Under the pieces are notes generated by a model, which ran no database searches, had not been told where the DNA came from, and was given only the letters and a program-made list of their open reading frames with translations. DNA of 64,000 bases, from NCBI GenBank assembly GCA_021774575.1, contig JAJFIX010000046.1, positions 186,001-250,000 on the forward strand, in the 5' to 3' direction. This DNA comes from Alphaproteobacteria bacterium (GTDB lineage Bacteria > Pseudomonadota > Alphaproteobacteria > UBA6615). Made by a program: the position numbers and the translations under genes. Positions 26,788 to 36,755 of this stretch are shown here, piece after piece. How positions within the stretch are numbered: position 1 is the first letter of the stretch; each line of letters starts with the position of its first letter.

Positions 26788-29229
26788 ATGACAGATCAGC
26801 AGCCGACAGCAGCCACAGGACCAGCCAAAGGTATCGAGGGCGCAAGTTCCGCCGCGCTGGAAAAAGAGCTGGAGGAAATTGATTATACCGGTCGGCATCT
26901 GAGCCCACGGCTGGCAATAGTGGTTTCCGCCATTGCCGCCATTTGGGCGGTATATCAGCTTTGGATCGCATCGGATTTACAATTTTTGGCGAACCAATAT
27001 TTTGGGATCGAGATTATTCCCGGAGTGCCGAAGCGGGCGATCCATCTCTCATTTGCCATGTTACTGCTGTTCTTAATATACCCGGCGCGCCGCAGTTGGA
27101 TGCGCCGCCCCATTGGCGCGGCCGGTATCGCCCTGGCATTTCTGGCGAGTGCGAGCGCGCTCTATATTTATCTTGCCCGGGACGGTCTGGTCGCCCGGCA
27201 AGGTGTCTTGCTAACTCTGCCAATTAATTTTGCCGGATTAGAATTTGCTTTACCGTTCGAGTTGTTGATCGGTTTGTTTGGAATTTTGGTGCTTTTGGAG
27301 GCCACGCGCCGCGCGGTGGGAATTCCGCTTGTCGGCATTTGCGTCATATTCTTGTTGTTTGCCTATTTCGGCCGCTACATGCCCGACCTGATTTCCCATG
27401 GCGGCATTTCAATGAAGCGCCTGGCAGGTGAATATTGGCTGGGTGGTGAGGCGATCTTCGGCATTCCGATTAGTGTCTCGACAAAGTTTATCTTTTTATT
27501 CGTGCTGTTCGGCGCGTTGCTGGATCGGGCAGGGGCGGGCCGCTATTTTCTCGATCTTGCTTTTGCCGCAGTTGGTCGATACCGGGGGGGGCCGGCAAAG
27601 GCATCGATTTTGGCATCAGGCATGACCGGTGCAATTTCCGGGTCGTCGATTGCCAATGTCGTCACCACCGGTACTTTCACCATTCCAGCGATGAAGCGGA
27701 TGGGCATGCCTGCGGTAAAGGCGGGTGCCATTGAAGTTGCGGCTTCAACCAACGGCCAACTTATGCCGCCGATTATGGGAGCCGCCGCCTTTATCATGGC
27801 TGAATTTATCGGCATTCCCTATGTCGAAGTGGTTATTGCAGCGACCATTCCCGCGATTATCAGCTATATCGCTCTATTCTATATCTCGCATCTAGAGGCG
27901 CTGAAGCTGGGTCTAAAAGGGCTGCCCCGCGCCGATCTGCCGCTCTTCTATTCAACTTTCGTGCGCGGCCTGCATTTCCTCATCCCGATTTTTGTTCTGC
28001 TCTATTTGCTGATGATAGAGCGATCGACGACCGAACGGTCAATCTCCTACTCCATCTATACGCTGATGGTCATCATGCTCATCCAGAGCGCCCTCCAGGC
28101 GCGGGGCGCCGGTGGGTCGATGCTTGGTGGCGTGGGACAAGGGGTGAGAGAAATTTATGTCGGCATGGTGGCTGGCGGGCGCAACATGATCGGCGTTGCC
28201 GTGGCAATCGCGGCTGCTGGTATTATTGTCGGTACGGTTAATGGGTCAGGATTGGCGGGCAATCTTATCAATGTCATTGAAGTGATTTCCGGTGGAAATC
28301 TGTTGGCTCTCCTTCTGCTGACGGCCGTCCTCGCGCTCATATTGGGCATGGGGCTGCCGACAACGGCCAATTACCTTATCGTTGCCTCGCTTTTGGCCGG
28401 GGTAGTCGTGGAACTGGGCAATGCCGCTGGCTTGGTCGTGCCGCTAATTGCCGTGCATCTTTATGTTTTCTATTTCGGGCTGATGGCTGATTCGACGCCG
28501 CCGGTCTGTCTGGCGGCCTTTGCTGCTGCGGCTATCGCCAAAACAGACGCCCTGAAAACCGGCGTTCAATCTTTCATGTACGATATTCGCACATCGTTGT
28601 TGCCGCTGATTTTCATTTTCAACACAGAGCTTTTGTTGATTGGCGTCGATACTGTTTTGCACGGTGTGACGGTATTTATTACCGCCCTCATTGCGATCCT
28701 GTGCTTTGGCGCGTTGACCCAAGGTTGGATGTTTGTCCGTCTGCGCATTCATGAACGATTGCTGCTGATTTTTGTCATTGTCGGGTTATTCCGGCCTGAT
28801 TTTGTGATGAACCAGATCTATCCAGCCTTCGAACCGATTGATTCTGAGCGGTATGTTACTGGAGAGTATGTGCCCGAAACTGGTCAAATGATCCGGTTCC
28901 ATGTGTTGCGCGAAAGCCCCTATGGGGATCGCTACAAGCTCTTTGCTCTGGAAACTCCAGCGCCCGAGCCCGGCCAGTTCATGGGCCCCTATGACATGCA
29001 ATTGGGCGCTGACGAGCAAGACCGTACCATCGTCTCGATAACTAATTTTGGTGGGGCGGCCGACGAGATTGGTATTCTGATGGGTGACATTATTACTGAA
29101 ATGGATGCGGAAATTCTCGGTCAACCTTCGAAGGCTTATGTCTATCCGTTTGCGCTGGCCTTGCTTGGTTTGATCATGCTGATGCAACGACCGCGAATGC
29201 GCCGGGAGGCTGCGGTAGCAGAAAGCTGA
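26788..29229 (+). CDS. TRAP transporter fused permease (DctQM-type)
   Basis: From the ATG at 26788 the protein is 813 residues. It is the fused 4TM plus 12TM subunit typical of TAXI-TRAP systems, which move carboxylate-type solutes with sodium or proton gradients. Typical segments are the GRYRGGPAKASILASGMTGAISGSSIANVVTTGTFTIPAM region, the second repeat GMGLPTTANYLIVASLLAG and the following DSTPPVCLAAFAAAAIA. After the last core helices a periplasmic stretch of about 110 residues is followed by a final membrane segment, which many homologues share. It is the third transporter gene of the cluster and lies behind a terminator. Confidence 0.92.
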   Translation: MTDQQPTAATGPAKGIEGASSAALEKELEEIDYTGRHLSPRLAIVVSAIAAIWAVYQLWIASDLQFLANQYFGIEIIPGVPKRAIHLSFAMLLLFLIYPARRSWMRRPIGAAGIALAFLASASALYIYLARDGLVARQGVLLTLPINFAGLEFALPFELLIGLFGILVLLEATRRAVGIPLVGICVIFLLFAYFGRYMPDLISHGGISMKRLAGEYWLGGEAIFGIPISVSTKFIFLFVLFGALLDRAGAGRYFLDLAFAAVGRYRGGPAKASILASGMTGAISGSSIANVVTTGTFTIPAMKRMGMPAVKAGAIEVAASTNGQLMPPIMGAAAFIMAEFIGIPYVEVVIAATIPAIISYIALFYISHLEALKLGLKGLPRADLPLFYSTFVRGLHFLIPIFVLLYLLMIERSTTERSISYSIYTLMVIMLIQSALQARGAGGSMLGGVGQGVREIYVGMVAGGRNMIGVAVAIAAAGIIVGTVNGSGLAGNLINVIEVISGGNLLALLLLTAVLALILGMGLPTTANYLIVASLLAGVVVELGNAAGLVVPLIAVHLYVFYFGLMADSTPPVCLAAFAAAAIAKTDALKTGVQSFMYDIRTSLLPLIFIFNTELLLIGVDTVLHGVTVFITALIAILCFGALTQGWMFVRLRIHERLLLIFVIVGLFRPDFVMNQIYPAFEPIDSERYVTGEYVPETGQMIRFHVLRESPYGDRYKLFALETPAPEPGQFMGPYDMQLGADEQDRTIVSITNFGGAADEIGILMGDIITEMDAEILGQPSKAYVYPFALALLGLIMLMQRPRMRREAAVAES

Positions 29230-29239
29230 GTTACGATGA

Positions 29240-30088
29240 TTATCCCTGGGCGCTGACCAGCCAGCTGGCTGATGGGATTGTGACGCCGTCGGCGGTTTCG
29301 TGTTCGCTCATGGCGCGCCTGATCTCAGCGGAAATTTTTTCGCCGGTCCCGGGCGTGGCCGATGAGAGGGCCTGAGCCCAGGGGGCCAGGGTCATGGCAT
29401 TCTGCACTGCCGTATCCACATTGGGCCCGACATTTACCGTGAGGTCGAGCTCGGTGATGGAGATGTCTTTAAAGCCCGACTGAGATAGGATTTTGTCAAT
29501 TCGATCCTTTTGAGCAAAGGCGAACATACCGGGTGAGCCAGCGGGCGGCGGCGGCAATTCGAGATGGCGGGCCGCAATTTTCGTTGGCCCTGACATCCAG
29601 ACGTTCTCATCGCCTCGACGCCAGCAGATAAATCCGATACGCCCACCCTGGCGTAGTCCTTCCCGCATATTTGAAAATGCCATTACCGGATCGTCATAAA
29701 ACATGACGCCGTAGCGTGAGAAGAGAGCGTCGGCTGATCCGGGTTTGAAGTCATATGACTGCACATCTGCCTGATCGAATCGCAGATTTTCGATACCGGC
29801 CTCGGTGGCGCGAAATTTGGCCTCATTGATCATCGGTTTCGAAAAATCGACGCCCAATACGGATCCGTTCGCGCCGACATGGTTAGCAATTTCGAGCGAC
29901 GTTGTGCCAAATCCGCAGCCGATATCGATCGCGTGAATGCCGGGAGCAATGCCCGCGGCTTCCATCGCCGGGCCACCATGGCTCGCGAGTTGACGGTCAA
30001 ATACGTCGCGGTTTGCAACCCATTTTTCGCCGTGCGGGCCGTTCCAGTTTTCGAATTGAGGTGTGTTTTGATCCGGCATTAATCTCAC
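29240..30088 (-). CDS. Class I SAM-dependent methyltransferase
   Basis: The 282-residue protein has a Rossmann-type methyltransferase fold: motif I AIDIGCGFGTTSLEIANHVG with the acidic end of strand 2 in SVLGVDFS, then FDQADVQSYDF and the post-core segment LFSRYGVMFYDDPVMAFSNMREGL. The substrate is unknown. Its ATG overlaps the stop of the upstream hydrolase gene by four bases, making it the last gene of a three-gene operon starting with the D,D-carboxypeptidase. Confidence 0.88.
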   Translation of the reverse strand: MRLMPDQNTPQFENWNGPHGEKWVANRDVFDRQLASHGGPAMEAAGIAPGIHAIDIGCGFGTTSLEIANHVGANGSVLGVDFSKPMINEAKFRATEAGIENLRFDQADVQSYDFKPGSADALFSRYGVMFYDDPVMAFSNMREGLRQGGRIGFICWRRGDENVWMSGPTKIAARHLELPPPPAGSPGMFAFAQKDRIDKILSQSGFKDISITELDLTVNVGPNVDTAVQNAMTLAPWAQALSSATPGTGEKISAEIRRAMSEHETADGVTIPSASWLVSAQG

Positions 30089-30825
30089 TCAGGAAAAAGG
30101 TCAAAAATTCGGGTCGCGGAGGGCCCGGCTATGGTGCGCAGGAAGTGCCCTTCACCGGGCAAAATTTCAAATTGTGGGCGCTCGCCCAGGGCCAATAGGG
30201 CGTCAACGGTTGCCTGACTATTTTCCAGCCATCCGGCGTCCTGGGCGCCGACGAACATATTGATTTGGATGCCCTTGAGCGCTTCGAGATTAGCAAACTC
30301 GGCTTGGCTAGGTGGAAAGCCCGGTAAAACCGTTACCGATTTAATCCGTTCAGGATGGGCCAGCGCAATTCTAAAGGCACTCAGGCCGCCATTACTGATA
30401 CCGGCAACGTGAAAGCGGGCGCCGTCAACCGGTAGGGTTTCTGCGACATGATCCAAAAATGACGGAATATGGATTTCACTACCGCGAAAAAATAATTGGC
30501 CGTTAGGAGCGACAGGGCTGACGACGATAAAGCCCCGCTGTTTTGCCATATCTTCCCAATAACTTGCCAGGCCAGCATTCACCATATCCCGGGTTTGCGG
30601 GCCGGGTGGTAATGCCAGAATCGTTGGGTAAGTTTGGTCTTGGGAAAACCCGTCCGGCAATACGACCGCATAGTCGATTACCGTTGCGTCCGCGCCGACG
30701 AATGTACGAAATTCAGCGCCAAATCCGTAGACCGGGGTGAATGCAGCGATACATATCAGCAGCGCTAGGAGAATGCGTAAGGGAGCAACGCTTTGCCGAT
30801 TCACCGGTAAGTCAGGCGTAGTCAT
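30085..30825 (-). CDS. Exported alpha/beta hydrolase, esterase/depolymerase-like
   Basis: The 246-residue product has an N-terminal hydrophobic signal segment (LRILLALLICIAAFTPVYGFGAE). An alpha/beta hydrolase follows, with the nucleophile elbow GISNGGLSA (Ser in G-x-S-x-G) and a probable His in PGEGHFLRTI. The DGFSQDQTYPTILALPPGPQ opening resembles polyhydroxyalkanoate depolymerase- and feruloyl esterase-like secreted hydrolases. The start overlaps the upstream stop (TGATG), and the downstream methyltransferase overlaps its end by four bases. Confidence 0.78.
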   Translation of the reverse strand: MTTPDLPVNRQSVAPLRILLALLICIAAFTPVYGFGAEFRTFVGADATVIDYAVVLPDGFSQDQTYPTILALPPGPQTRDMVNAGLASYWEDMAKQRGFIVVSPVAPNGQLFFRGSEIHIPSFLDHVAETLPVDGARFHVAGISNGGLSAFRIALAHPERIKSVTVLPGFPPSQAEFANLEALKGIQINMFVGAQDAGWLENSQATVDALLALGERPQFEILPGEGHFLRTIAGPSATRIFDLFPE

Positions 30826-32378
30826 CAGTTGATGGTGCTGGCGCTAACATTTGCGCCAGCAGGGGATACGAGCATGCAGCTTTTTCCTTGATCCATAAGA
30901 TGTCCGCAGCTGACTTGGGCCTCGACCTCGGATAGTCCGAAGAGGCGGGCGCGAAAGAGGTCCTGGCCATTAACCTGGACGGTTTGCACCTGCGCAGTTG
31001 GCAGCAATGATATCGGTAAATTCGTTGCTGTGTCGATGGCATAGCGTTCTGCGGTTGCCGCAGAGCCAAATGCGCCAACCTGGATGCCCCAAAGGCGCTC
31101 GTCTGTTCTGGTCGAGCTGACAGAGCGAATTTTTGCCCGGTCCGGGGACTCACTGGCCGGCGACTCACTGTACAGTGGGATTTCGCCAGATGCGTCGGCG
31201 GTAGGCGCTGTCGGCCGACGCTCGGTCTGAAATATTGCTGCGACTAATTGTTGGCGGCTCGCATCAGCCAGCGGTCCGATATTTGACGGCCTATTTCGGG
31301 CGGCACTTGGGGCCGGGGTAGCCCGTAAACTGTCTGGGCGTCGGGCAACCATCGCTGTAACGAAACTTGATGACGTCACATTTTCCGCGTTAGGGGCAAG
31401 ATCAGCCAAAATTACGGGCCCGTCCGCCCGATACAATCTGGTATTAGGCCGCCGATGGGGCCGCATCACGGAAGTCAAATTACCAGCCATATTTGTTGGA
31501 TAACTCAAGGCGAGAGCCTGGTTCTCGGTCGAACGATCGTGGGCTCGCGACGTTGCCAACGCAAATGATGCATCCAATAGCCGTTGCATTTGACGGTCGC
31601 GTATTCTCGCATTTTCTCCGCCGATTACCACGCCTATCAACCGACGCCCATTTTTTTGCGCCGAAGTCACAACGTTAAAGCCTGAGGCGCGTACATATCC
31701 GGTCTTAATTCCGTCGGCACCATCGTAATCGGACACCAGATTATTGTGGGTCGTGTAGGTGCGCCCGCCATACCGGAATTCTTCGGCGCTGAAATAGCCA
31801 TAATATTGCGGAAAATGTTCAAAAAGAGCCCGACCCAGCCGCGCCATATCGCGCGCTGTCGAGACCTGGCGGTTATCATGCAGTCCGGACGCATTGCGAA
31901 ATGTTGTGCTGGCCATGCCAAGTTGGCGTGCCTTCTCGGTCATTTGCACGGCAAACTGCGTTTCGCTACCGCCAAGTTTTTCGGCAACCACGGTTGCGAC
32001 ATCGTTGGCCGATTTGATGACCAAAGCGCCTATTGAATCGCGCACCGAGATCGTTTGCCCCGGTTGGAGACCGAGCCTGGAGGGTTCCCTATTTGCCGCG
32101 CGCCGGGAAACACTCATTTGTGTCGCGAGTTGCAGTTCGCCGCGCGACAAGGCGTCAAACAACAGATAGAGCGTCATCATTTTTGTTAGTGATGCTGGGT
32201 GAATTGTGGCGTCGGCATTGTTTGCGTGCAGCACCTCATTGGTACTTGCATCAATTACATAAGCCGCTTCTTGTCGCGCTTGGGCCGGTGTCAAAGAAAC
32301 CAGTCCGGCGACGGTGCACGCCACAAATGAAACGAGCAGGCGCCTGCCCCAAAATGCGCCATAGGGGGGGCTATTCAT
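30825..32378 (-). CDS. D-alanyl-D-alanine carboxypeptidase (PBP5/6-type) with SPOR domain
   Basis: From the ATG at 32378 the protein is 517 residues; in-frame ATGs reach 32408. A signal peptide (RRLLVSFVACTVAGLVSLTPAQA) precedes a class A low-molecular-weight PBP domain with all three motifs: SLTK in HPASLTKMMTLYLL, SAN in VIKSANDVATVV, and KTG in DGIKTGYVRASG. These enzymes trim peptidoglycan stem peptides. A long low-complexity linker leads to a C-terminal SPOR domain (WGIQVGAFGSAATAERYA), which binds denuded septal glycan and suggests action at division sites. It heads the operon with the hydrolase and methyltransferase. Confidence 0.92.
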   Translation of the reverse strand: MNSPPYGAFWGRRLLVSFVACTVAGLVSLTPAQARQEAAYVIDASTNEVLHANNADATIHPASLTKMMTLYLLFDALSRGELQLATQMSVSRRAANREPSRLGLQPGQTISVRDSIGALVIKSANDVATVVAEKLGGSETQFAVQMTEKARQLGMASTTFRNASGLHDNRQVSTARDMARLGRALFEHFPQYYGYFSAEEFRYGGRTYTTHNNLVSDYDGADGIKTGYVRASGFNVVTSAQKNGRRLIGVVIGGENARIRDRQMQRLLDASFALATSRAHDRSTENQALALSYPTNMAGNLTSVMRPHRRPNTRLYRADGPVILADLAPNAENVTSSSFVTAMVARRPDSLRATPAPSAARNRPSNIGPLADASRQQLVAAIFQTERRPTAPTADASGEIPLYSESPASESPDRAKIRSVSSTRTDERLWGIQVGAFGSAATAERYAIDTATNLPISLLPTAQVQTVQVNGQDLFRARLFGLSEVEAQVSCGHLMDQGKSCMLVSPAGANVSASTIN

Positions 32379-32408
32379 GGCGTCCGAATTCATGACCTTG
32401 AAGATCAT

Positions 32409-32816
32409 GGGTAATAAGATGAGACCAATTTTGATTAACCAGGGTAGGGTGCACGAAATTCACACTCTCATATGAGCCATCAGCACAGTTGTTTGCCGAT
32501 GTAATCTGCCGCGTCAAGACGGTCTGCCAGGACATCAAGTGGCGAGTCTATGAGAGGCCTTGGGAGCATGTCCATGATTTTATTCAACTATATTGCCATC
32601 ATCAAAAAATGACGCTATGCGGTTTTTAAGTGTTCAGCAGCTCTGGAATCCGGTGGCGTGGGGTATTATATTCTTTTTGGTGCCGGATCGCTGTCCCAGG
32701 CCAATATTGAACTGGTGTATTGAACTGGTGTAAGTGGCTCGAATTATCTGCAGAGCTAACCGTTAACTGGAAATTTAACTAGAAACGATGGGCGCAAAGT
32801 GGATTTTGATAAAGCG
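32409..32816. other. Intergenic region between the carboxypeptidase and clpS
   Basis: The gap of about 400 bases separates divergent genes and must hold both promoters. It contains a 10-base palindrome CTCATATGAG (32467-32476) and a perfect 13-base tandem duplication (32706-32731). I recognise no RNA gene and no coding sequence in it. Confidence 0.5.
32706..32731 (+). repeat. 13-bp perfect tandem duplication
   Basis: ATTGAACTGGTGT occurs twice head to tail (32706-32718 and 32719-32731) in the clpS upstream region. It looks like a recent slippage duplication. Confidence 0.85.
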
Positions 32817-33182
32817 ATGAATGTCGAATTTTTGCCGGCGGTTTGTGTTGGTAGTGGCGAGGACGGCGATGATCGAGGTGGCGATGATGGGAATGTTGGC
32901 GTCGTCACCCAAACGCGTACTAAGACAAAGAAACCGTCTCTATATCGCGTTTTGATGCTGAACGATGACTATACGCCGATGGAGTTTGTGGTGCATGTAT
33001 TGCAGCGTATTTTCAACAAAAGTCAGGACGACTCTGTCAAAGTCATGTTGCATGTTCACCAGCGTGGTGTCGGCGTATGCGGTGTCTATACATACGAAGT
33101 CGCTGAAACAAAGGTAACGCAAGTCATTGATTTTGCACGGAAGCATGAGCATCCTCTGCAATGCACACTCGAAAAAGAGTAA
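32817..33182 (+). CDS. clpS: ATP-dependent Clp protease adaptor ClpS
   Basis: ClpS delivers N-end-rule substrates to ClpAP. The core [25 protein letters not shown] carries the NDD/M residues of the N-degron pocket, and the second half [27 protein letters not shown] is canonical. The product is 121 residues from ATG 32817; a GTG at 32799 is possible. The N-terminal tail is acidic and glycine-rich ([15 protein letters not shown]) before the core. clpA follows after 43 bases. Confidence 0.96.
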   Translation: MNVEFLPAVCVGSGEDGDDRGGDDGNVGVVTQTRTKTKKPSLYRVLMLNDDYTPMEFVVHVLQRIFNKSQDDSVKVMLHVHQRGVGVCGVYTYEVAETKVTQVIDFARKHEHPLQCTLEKE

Positions 33183-33225
33183 TAATCTGTTTAATCACAA
33201 TGTATTATAAGTGGAATTTAATGTA

Positions 33226-35559
33226 ATGCTTTCGGAAAATCTGGAAAAAACACTGCACCAAGCGCTGGCGTTGGCGAACGAACGGCGGCACGAATTCTCG
33301 ACATTGGAGCATTTGCTGCTGGCGTTGATTGATGACCAGGACGCTCGAGCTGTGCTGCGGGCTTGCGGGATAATCATTGAGGAATTGCGCAGTAACCTGG
33401 CTGATTACGTCGATAACGAGCTGGTTTCTTTGTCGGGAACCAATATCGATGAGGCAAAGCCGACAACGGCCTTCCAGCGCGTTTTGCAGCGTGCCGCTAT
33501 CCACGTCCAATCGTCGGGTCGTGAAGAGGTTACCGGTGCAAATGTGCTTGTCGCCATTTTTTCCGAACGCGAAAGCCATGCCGTCTATTTCTTGCAGCAG
33601 CAGGAAATGACCCGCCTTGACGCAATAAACTATATTTCACACGGTATTGCCAAAGTTCCTGGTCATGAAGGGCCCGAAGATATATCGGAGCTCAACCTGG
33701 AAGAGCAGGGCGAGACCGATGTCAAAAAAGGCCAGGAAGCGCTGGCGGCATACTGTGTCGATCTAAATGAAAAAGCGGCTGAAGGTGGCATTGATCCGTT
33801 GATCGGACGTGATCACGAGGTCGAGCGAACCATCCAAATTTTGTGCCGACGGCAGAAAAACAATCCGCTTTATGTTGGCGATCCGGGGGTCGGAAAAACC
33901 GCCATTGCCGAGGGATTGGCCCGCAGGATCGTAGAGGGAGAGGTGCCTGATGTATTGTTGGGGGCGACTATTTTCGCCCTTGATATGGGCGCCCTACTCG
34001 CTGGAACCCGGTATCGTGGCGACTTCGAAGAGCGACTGAAAGCGGTCATTCAAGAAATCGAATCTCTCGATCAATCGGTTTTGTTTATTGATGAAATCCA
34101 TACGGTAATTGGCGCCGGAGCGACCTCCGGTGGGTCAATGGATGCATCGAACTTACTCAAACCAGCACTGGCTTCTGGGGCGATTAGGTGCATTGGTTCA
34201 ACGACTTATAAGGAATACAGGAACCATTTTGAGAAGGACCGGGCGTTGGTCCGCCGGTTCCAAAAAATTGATGTCAATGAACCGTCGATAGAAGACACTG
34301 TGAAAATTCTGCGCGGCCTAAAACCTTATTATGAAGAGCATCACGCGGTCCGTTATACCGAAGACGCGATCCGGGCGGCCGTTGAATTGTCGTCGCGCTA
34401 TATCGGCGATCGCAATCAGCCCGACAAATCTATCGACGTCATCGATGAGGTTGGTGCGGCCCAGATGTTGTTGCCCAAATCAAAGCGCAAAAAGACAATT
34501 TCGGTGAAAGATGTCGAAGACATTGTGGCGAAAATTGCGCGAATTCCACCTAAAACCGTCAATAAGGACGATAAAAATGCGCTGAAAAACTTAGAGCGCG
34601 ACTTGCGAACCATGGTGTTTGGCCAAGATTCGGCGATTGTCGCTCTTTCCGGGGCGATCAAACTTGCACGTGCCGGCCTACGCGAACCGGAAAAACCGAT
34701 CGGCAGCTATCTTTTTTCCGGCCCGACTGGGGTTGGGAAAACCGAAGTTGCGCGCCAGCTTGCACTGTCTCTGGGCATTGAGCTGACTCGTTTCGACATG
34801 TCTGAATATATGGAGCGGCATACGGTCTCGCGATTGATCGGTGCACCTCCGGGCTATGTTGGCTTCGATCAAGGCGGACTTCTGACCGATGCCGTCGACC
34901 AGCATCCCCATTGCGTTTTGCTGCTCGATGAGGTGGAAAAAGCGCATCCCGATATGTTCAATATTTTGTTGCAGGTCATGGATTATGGCAAGCTGACCGA
35001 CAATAACGGTAAAGCCGTCGATTTTCGTAACGTGATTTTGATCATGACGACCAATGCCGGTGCTTCCGACATGGCAAAAGAGGCCATTGGTTTTGGCCGC
35101 GGTAAACGCGAAGGTGAGGATGAGGAGGCGATAAACCGACTGTTTAACCCTGAATTCCGGAATAGGTTGGACGCGGTCATTCCCTTCAATAGCCTGCCCA
35201 ATGAAGTAATCTCCAAGGTCGTGGTCAAGTTTGTCATGCAGTTGGAGGCACAACTTGCCGACCGCAATGTGACAATTGAACTCGACAAGGCGGCGCAAGA
35301 CTGGCTGGCAAAGAAGGGTTATTCGGAAAATTACGGCGCGCGGCCGTTGGCGCGGGTAATTCAAGATCACGTCAAGAAGCCTCTCGCCGAAGAGCTGCTG
35401 TTTGGCAAATTGACCAAGGGCGGCGCGGTAAAGGTTGCGCTCAAAGACGATGAATTGTCCTTCGAGATCACCGAGGATAAGTCGCCGAAGAAAAAGCGGG
35501 CAAAATCCGAAGACGGCGAAGAAGAGCCGGACAAGCCCAAAACGGTGCTGGCGACTTAA
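33226..35559 (+). CDS. clpA: ATP-dependent Clp protease ATP-binding subunit ClpA
   Basis: The 777-residue unfoldase starts [34 protein letters not shown], the Clp N-domain that docks ClpS. It has two AAA+ modules with Walker A motifs [15 protein letters not shown] (near 228) and [15 protein letters not shown] (near 505), and Walker B segments VLFIDEIHT and [13 protein letters not shown]. The C-terminus is a charged, lysine-rich tail. The start at 33226 is chosen over a GTG at 33211 because it begins at the conserved N-domain. It partners with ClpP, which is not in the window. Confidence 0.97.
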   Translation: MLSENLEKTLHQALALANERRHEFSTLEHLLLALIDDQDARAVLRACGIIIEELRSNLADYVDNELVSLSGTNIDEAKPTTAFQRVLQRAAIHVQSSGREEVTGANVLVAIFSERESHAVYFLQQQEMTRLDAINYISHGIAKVPGHEGPEDISELNLEEQGETDVKKGQEALAAYCVDLNEKAAEGGIDPLIGRDHEVERTIQILCRRQKNNPLYVGDPGVGKTAIAEGLARRIVEGEVPDVLLGATIFALDMGALLAGTRYRGDFEERLKAVIQEIESLDQSVLFIDEIHTVIGAGATSGGSMDASNLLKPALASGAIRCIGSTTYKEYRNHFEKDRALVRRFQKIDVNEPSIEDTVKILRGLKPYYEEHHAVRYTEDAIRAAVELSSRYIGDRNQPDKSIDVIDEVGAAQMLLPKSKRKKTISVKDVEDIVAKIARIPPKTVNKDDKNALKNLERDLRTMVFGQDSAIVALSGAIKLARAGLREPEKPIGSYLFSGPTGVGKTEVARQLALSLGIELTRFDMSEYMERHTVSRLIGAPPGYVGFDQGGLLTDAVDQHPHCVLLLDEVEKAHPDMFNILLQVMDYGKLTDNNGKAVDFRNVILIMTTNAGASDMAKEAIGFGRGKREGEDEEAINRLFNPEFRNRLDAVIPFNSLPNEVISKVVVKFVMQLEAQLADRNVTIELDKAAQDWLAKKGYSENYGARPLARVIQDHVKKPLAEELLFGKLTKGGAVKVALKDDELSFEITEDKSPKKKRAKSEDGEEEPDKPKTVLAT

Positions 35560-35570
35560 CTGAGGCCGAC

Positions 35571-36755
35571 TTATTCGTTTTCAGGACGGCGATAGGGCGA
35601 ATAATCGGCAAAGGCAGCCATTTCGGCGGTAGTCATTTCCTGTTCGCGGTTACAAAAATCGGCGACGGCGTCGCGGAAACCTTCGTGGCGGATAAGATGC
35701 GCCGAATAGGTCGGGGTGGGTAGATAGCCGCGTTGGATCTTGTGGGTGCCTTTGGTGCCTGCCTCGACATGCTGCAGGCCGTTTTCTATCGCAAAGTCGA
35801 TCGCCTGATAGTAGCAGGCCTCGAAATGGAGAAACTTAAAGTCCTCGTCACATCCCCAATTTCGCCCATAAAGCGCATTGCCGCCGATCAGGTTTATTGC
35901 TCCGGCCACCGCAGTGCCATCTGCGTGGGCCAGTACCAGGGCTACCTTGTCGCGCATCGTCTCGTGCAGGATGGAAAAGAATTCCCGCGTTAGATAAGGC
36001 GCGCCCCATTTTCGATCATAGGTCGATGCATAAAACCGGTAAAAAACATCCCAATGTTCGGGCCGTATATCGTCGCCGGAATAGGTCGCGACGGTGATAC
36101 CTTGGGCGGCGACCTCGCGCCGTTCCTTGCGGATTGATTTGCGCTTTCGGCTAACCAGCGAGCCAAGAAAATCATCGAAATTTTGATAGTCTCTATTATG
36201 CCAATGAAACTGGTGGCCAAGTCGTCTGATCCAGCCTGCCTCTTTAAATAGGTTCCATTCTTCGGCGGTCGAAAATGTCACGTGAACCGAGGATAAATCA
36301 AGTCGTTCAGTCACTTCCGCCAGCCCTGAGATAAGGGTTCGTCTTAATTTATCCTGATCACCACCGTCCGACGGTCGAACGAGAAGGCGCGGGCCGGTCA
36401 CCGGGCTGAAGGGAACGGCAACCTGGAGTTTCGGATAATAATTTCCTCCAGCCTGTTCAAATGCGTCGGCCCAACCCCAGTCGAAAACATATTCTCCCTG
36501 GGAATGGCCCTTCACATACATCGGTGCTGCGGCAACGAGCTCGCCTTGATCGTTTTCGACGATCAAGTGGCGTGGCAGCCATCCGGCCTCACCAGTCGCC
36601 GATCCACTGGCTTCCAGCGCATGGAGAAAGTCATGGGAAATAAAGGGATTGGCTGTTGTCGGGTCCGGTAGAGCACAAGCGTTCCAGCGATCAGCGGAAA
36701 CATCACCAATAGCTTCTATCAGCCGGATAGAAAATCCATCGGTCTTTGGGTTCAC
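35571..36755 (-). CDS. GNAT-like acyltransferase of the DUF482 (peptidogalycan) family
   Basis: The 394-residue protein matches a widespread proteobacterial family with a FemAB/GNAT-like fold: NPFISHDFLHALEASGSA near the start, YVFDWGWADAFEQAGGNYYPKLQVAVPFSPVTGPRLL, and a second half with RKRKSIRKERREVAAQGI, GAINLIGGNALYGRNWGC and GTKGTHKIQRGY. Its biochemical role is not established as far as I know; the family name refers to a proposed cell-wall link. Its ATG overlaps the stop of rnd by four bases. Confidence 0.82.
   Translation of the reverse strand: MNPKTDGFSIRLIEAIGDVSADRWNACALPDPTTANPFISHDFLHALEASGSATGEAGWLPRHLIVENDQGELVAAAPMYVKGHSQGEYVFDWGWADAFEQAGGNYYPKLQVAVPFSPVTGPRLLVRPSDGGDQDKLRRTLISGLAEVTERLDLSSVHVTFSTAEEWNLFKEAGWIRRLGHQFHWHNRDYQNFDDFLGSLVSRKRKSIRKERREVAAQGITVATYSGDDIRPEHWDVFYRFYASTYDRKWGAPYLTREFFSILHETMRDKVALVLAHADGTAVAGAINLIGGNALYGRNWGCDEDFKFLHFEACYYQAIDFAIENGLQHVEAGTKGTHKIQRGYLPTPTYSAHLIRHEGFRDAVADFCNREQEMTTAEMAAFADYSPYRRPENE

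Noticed and set aside
32763-32778. CtrA-like TTAA...TTAA pair upstream of clpS
   Set aside because: The spacing is 8 bases, not the 7 required by the consensus, and the region is AT-rich.
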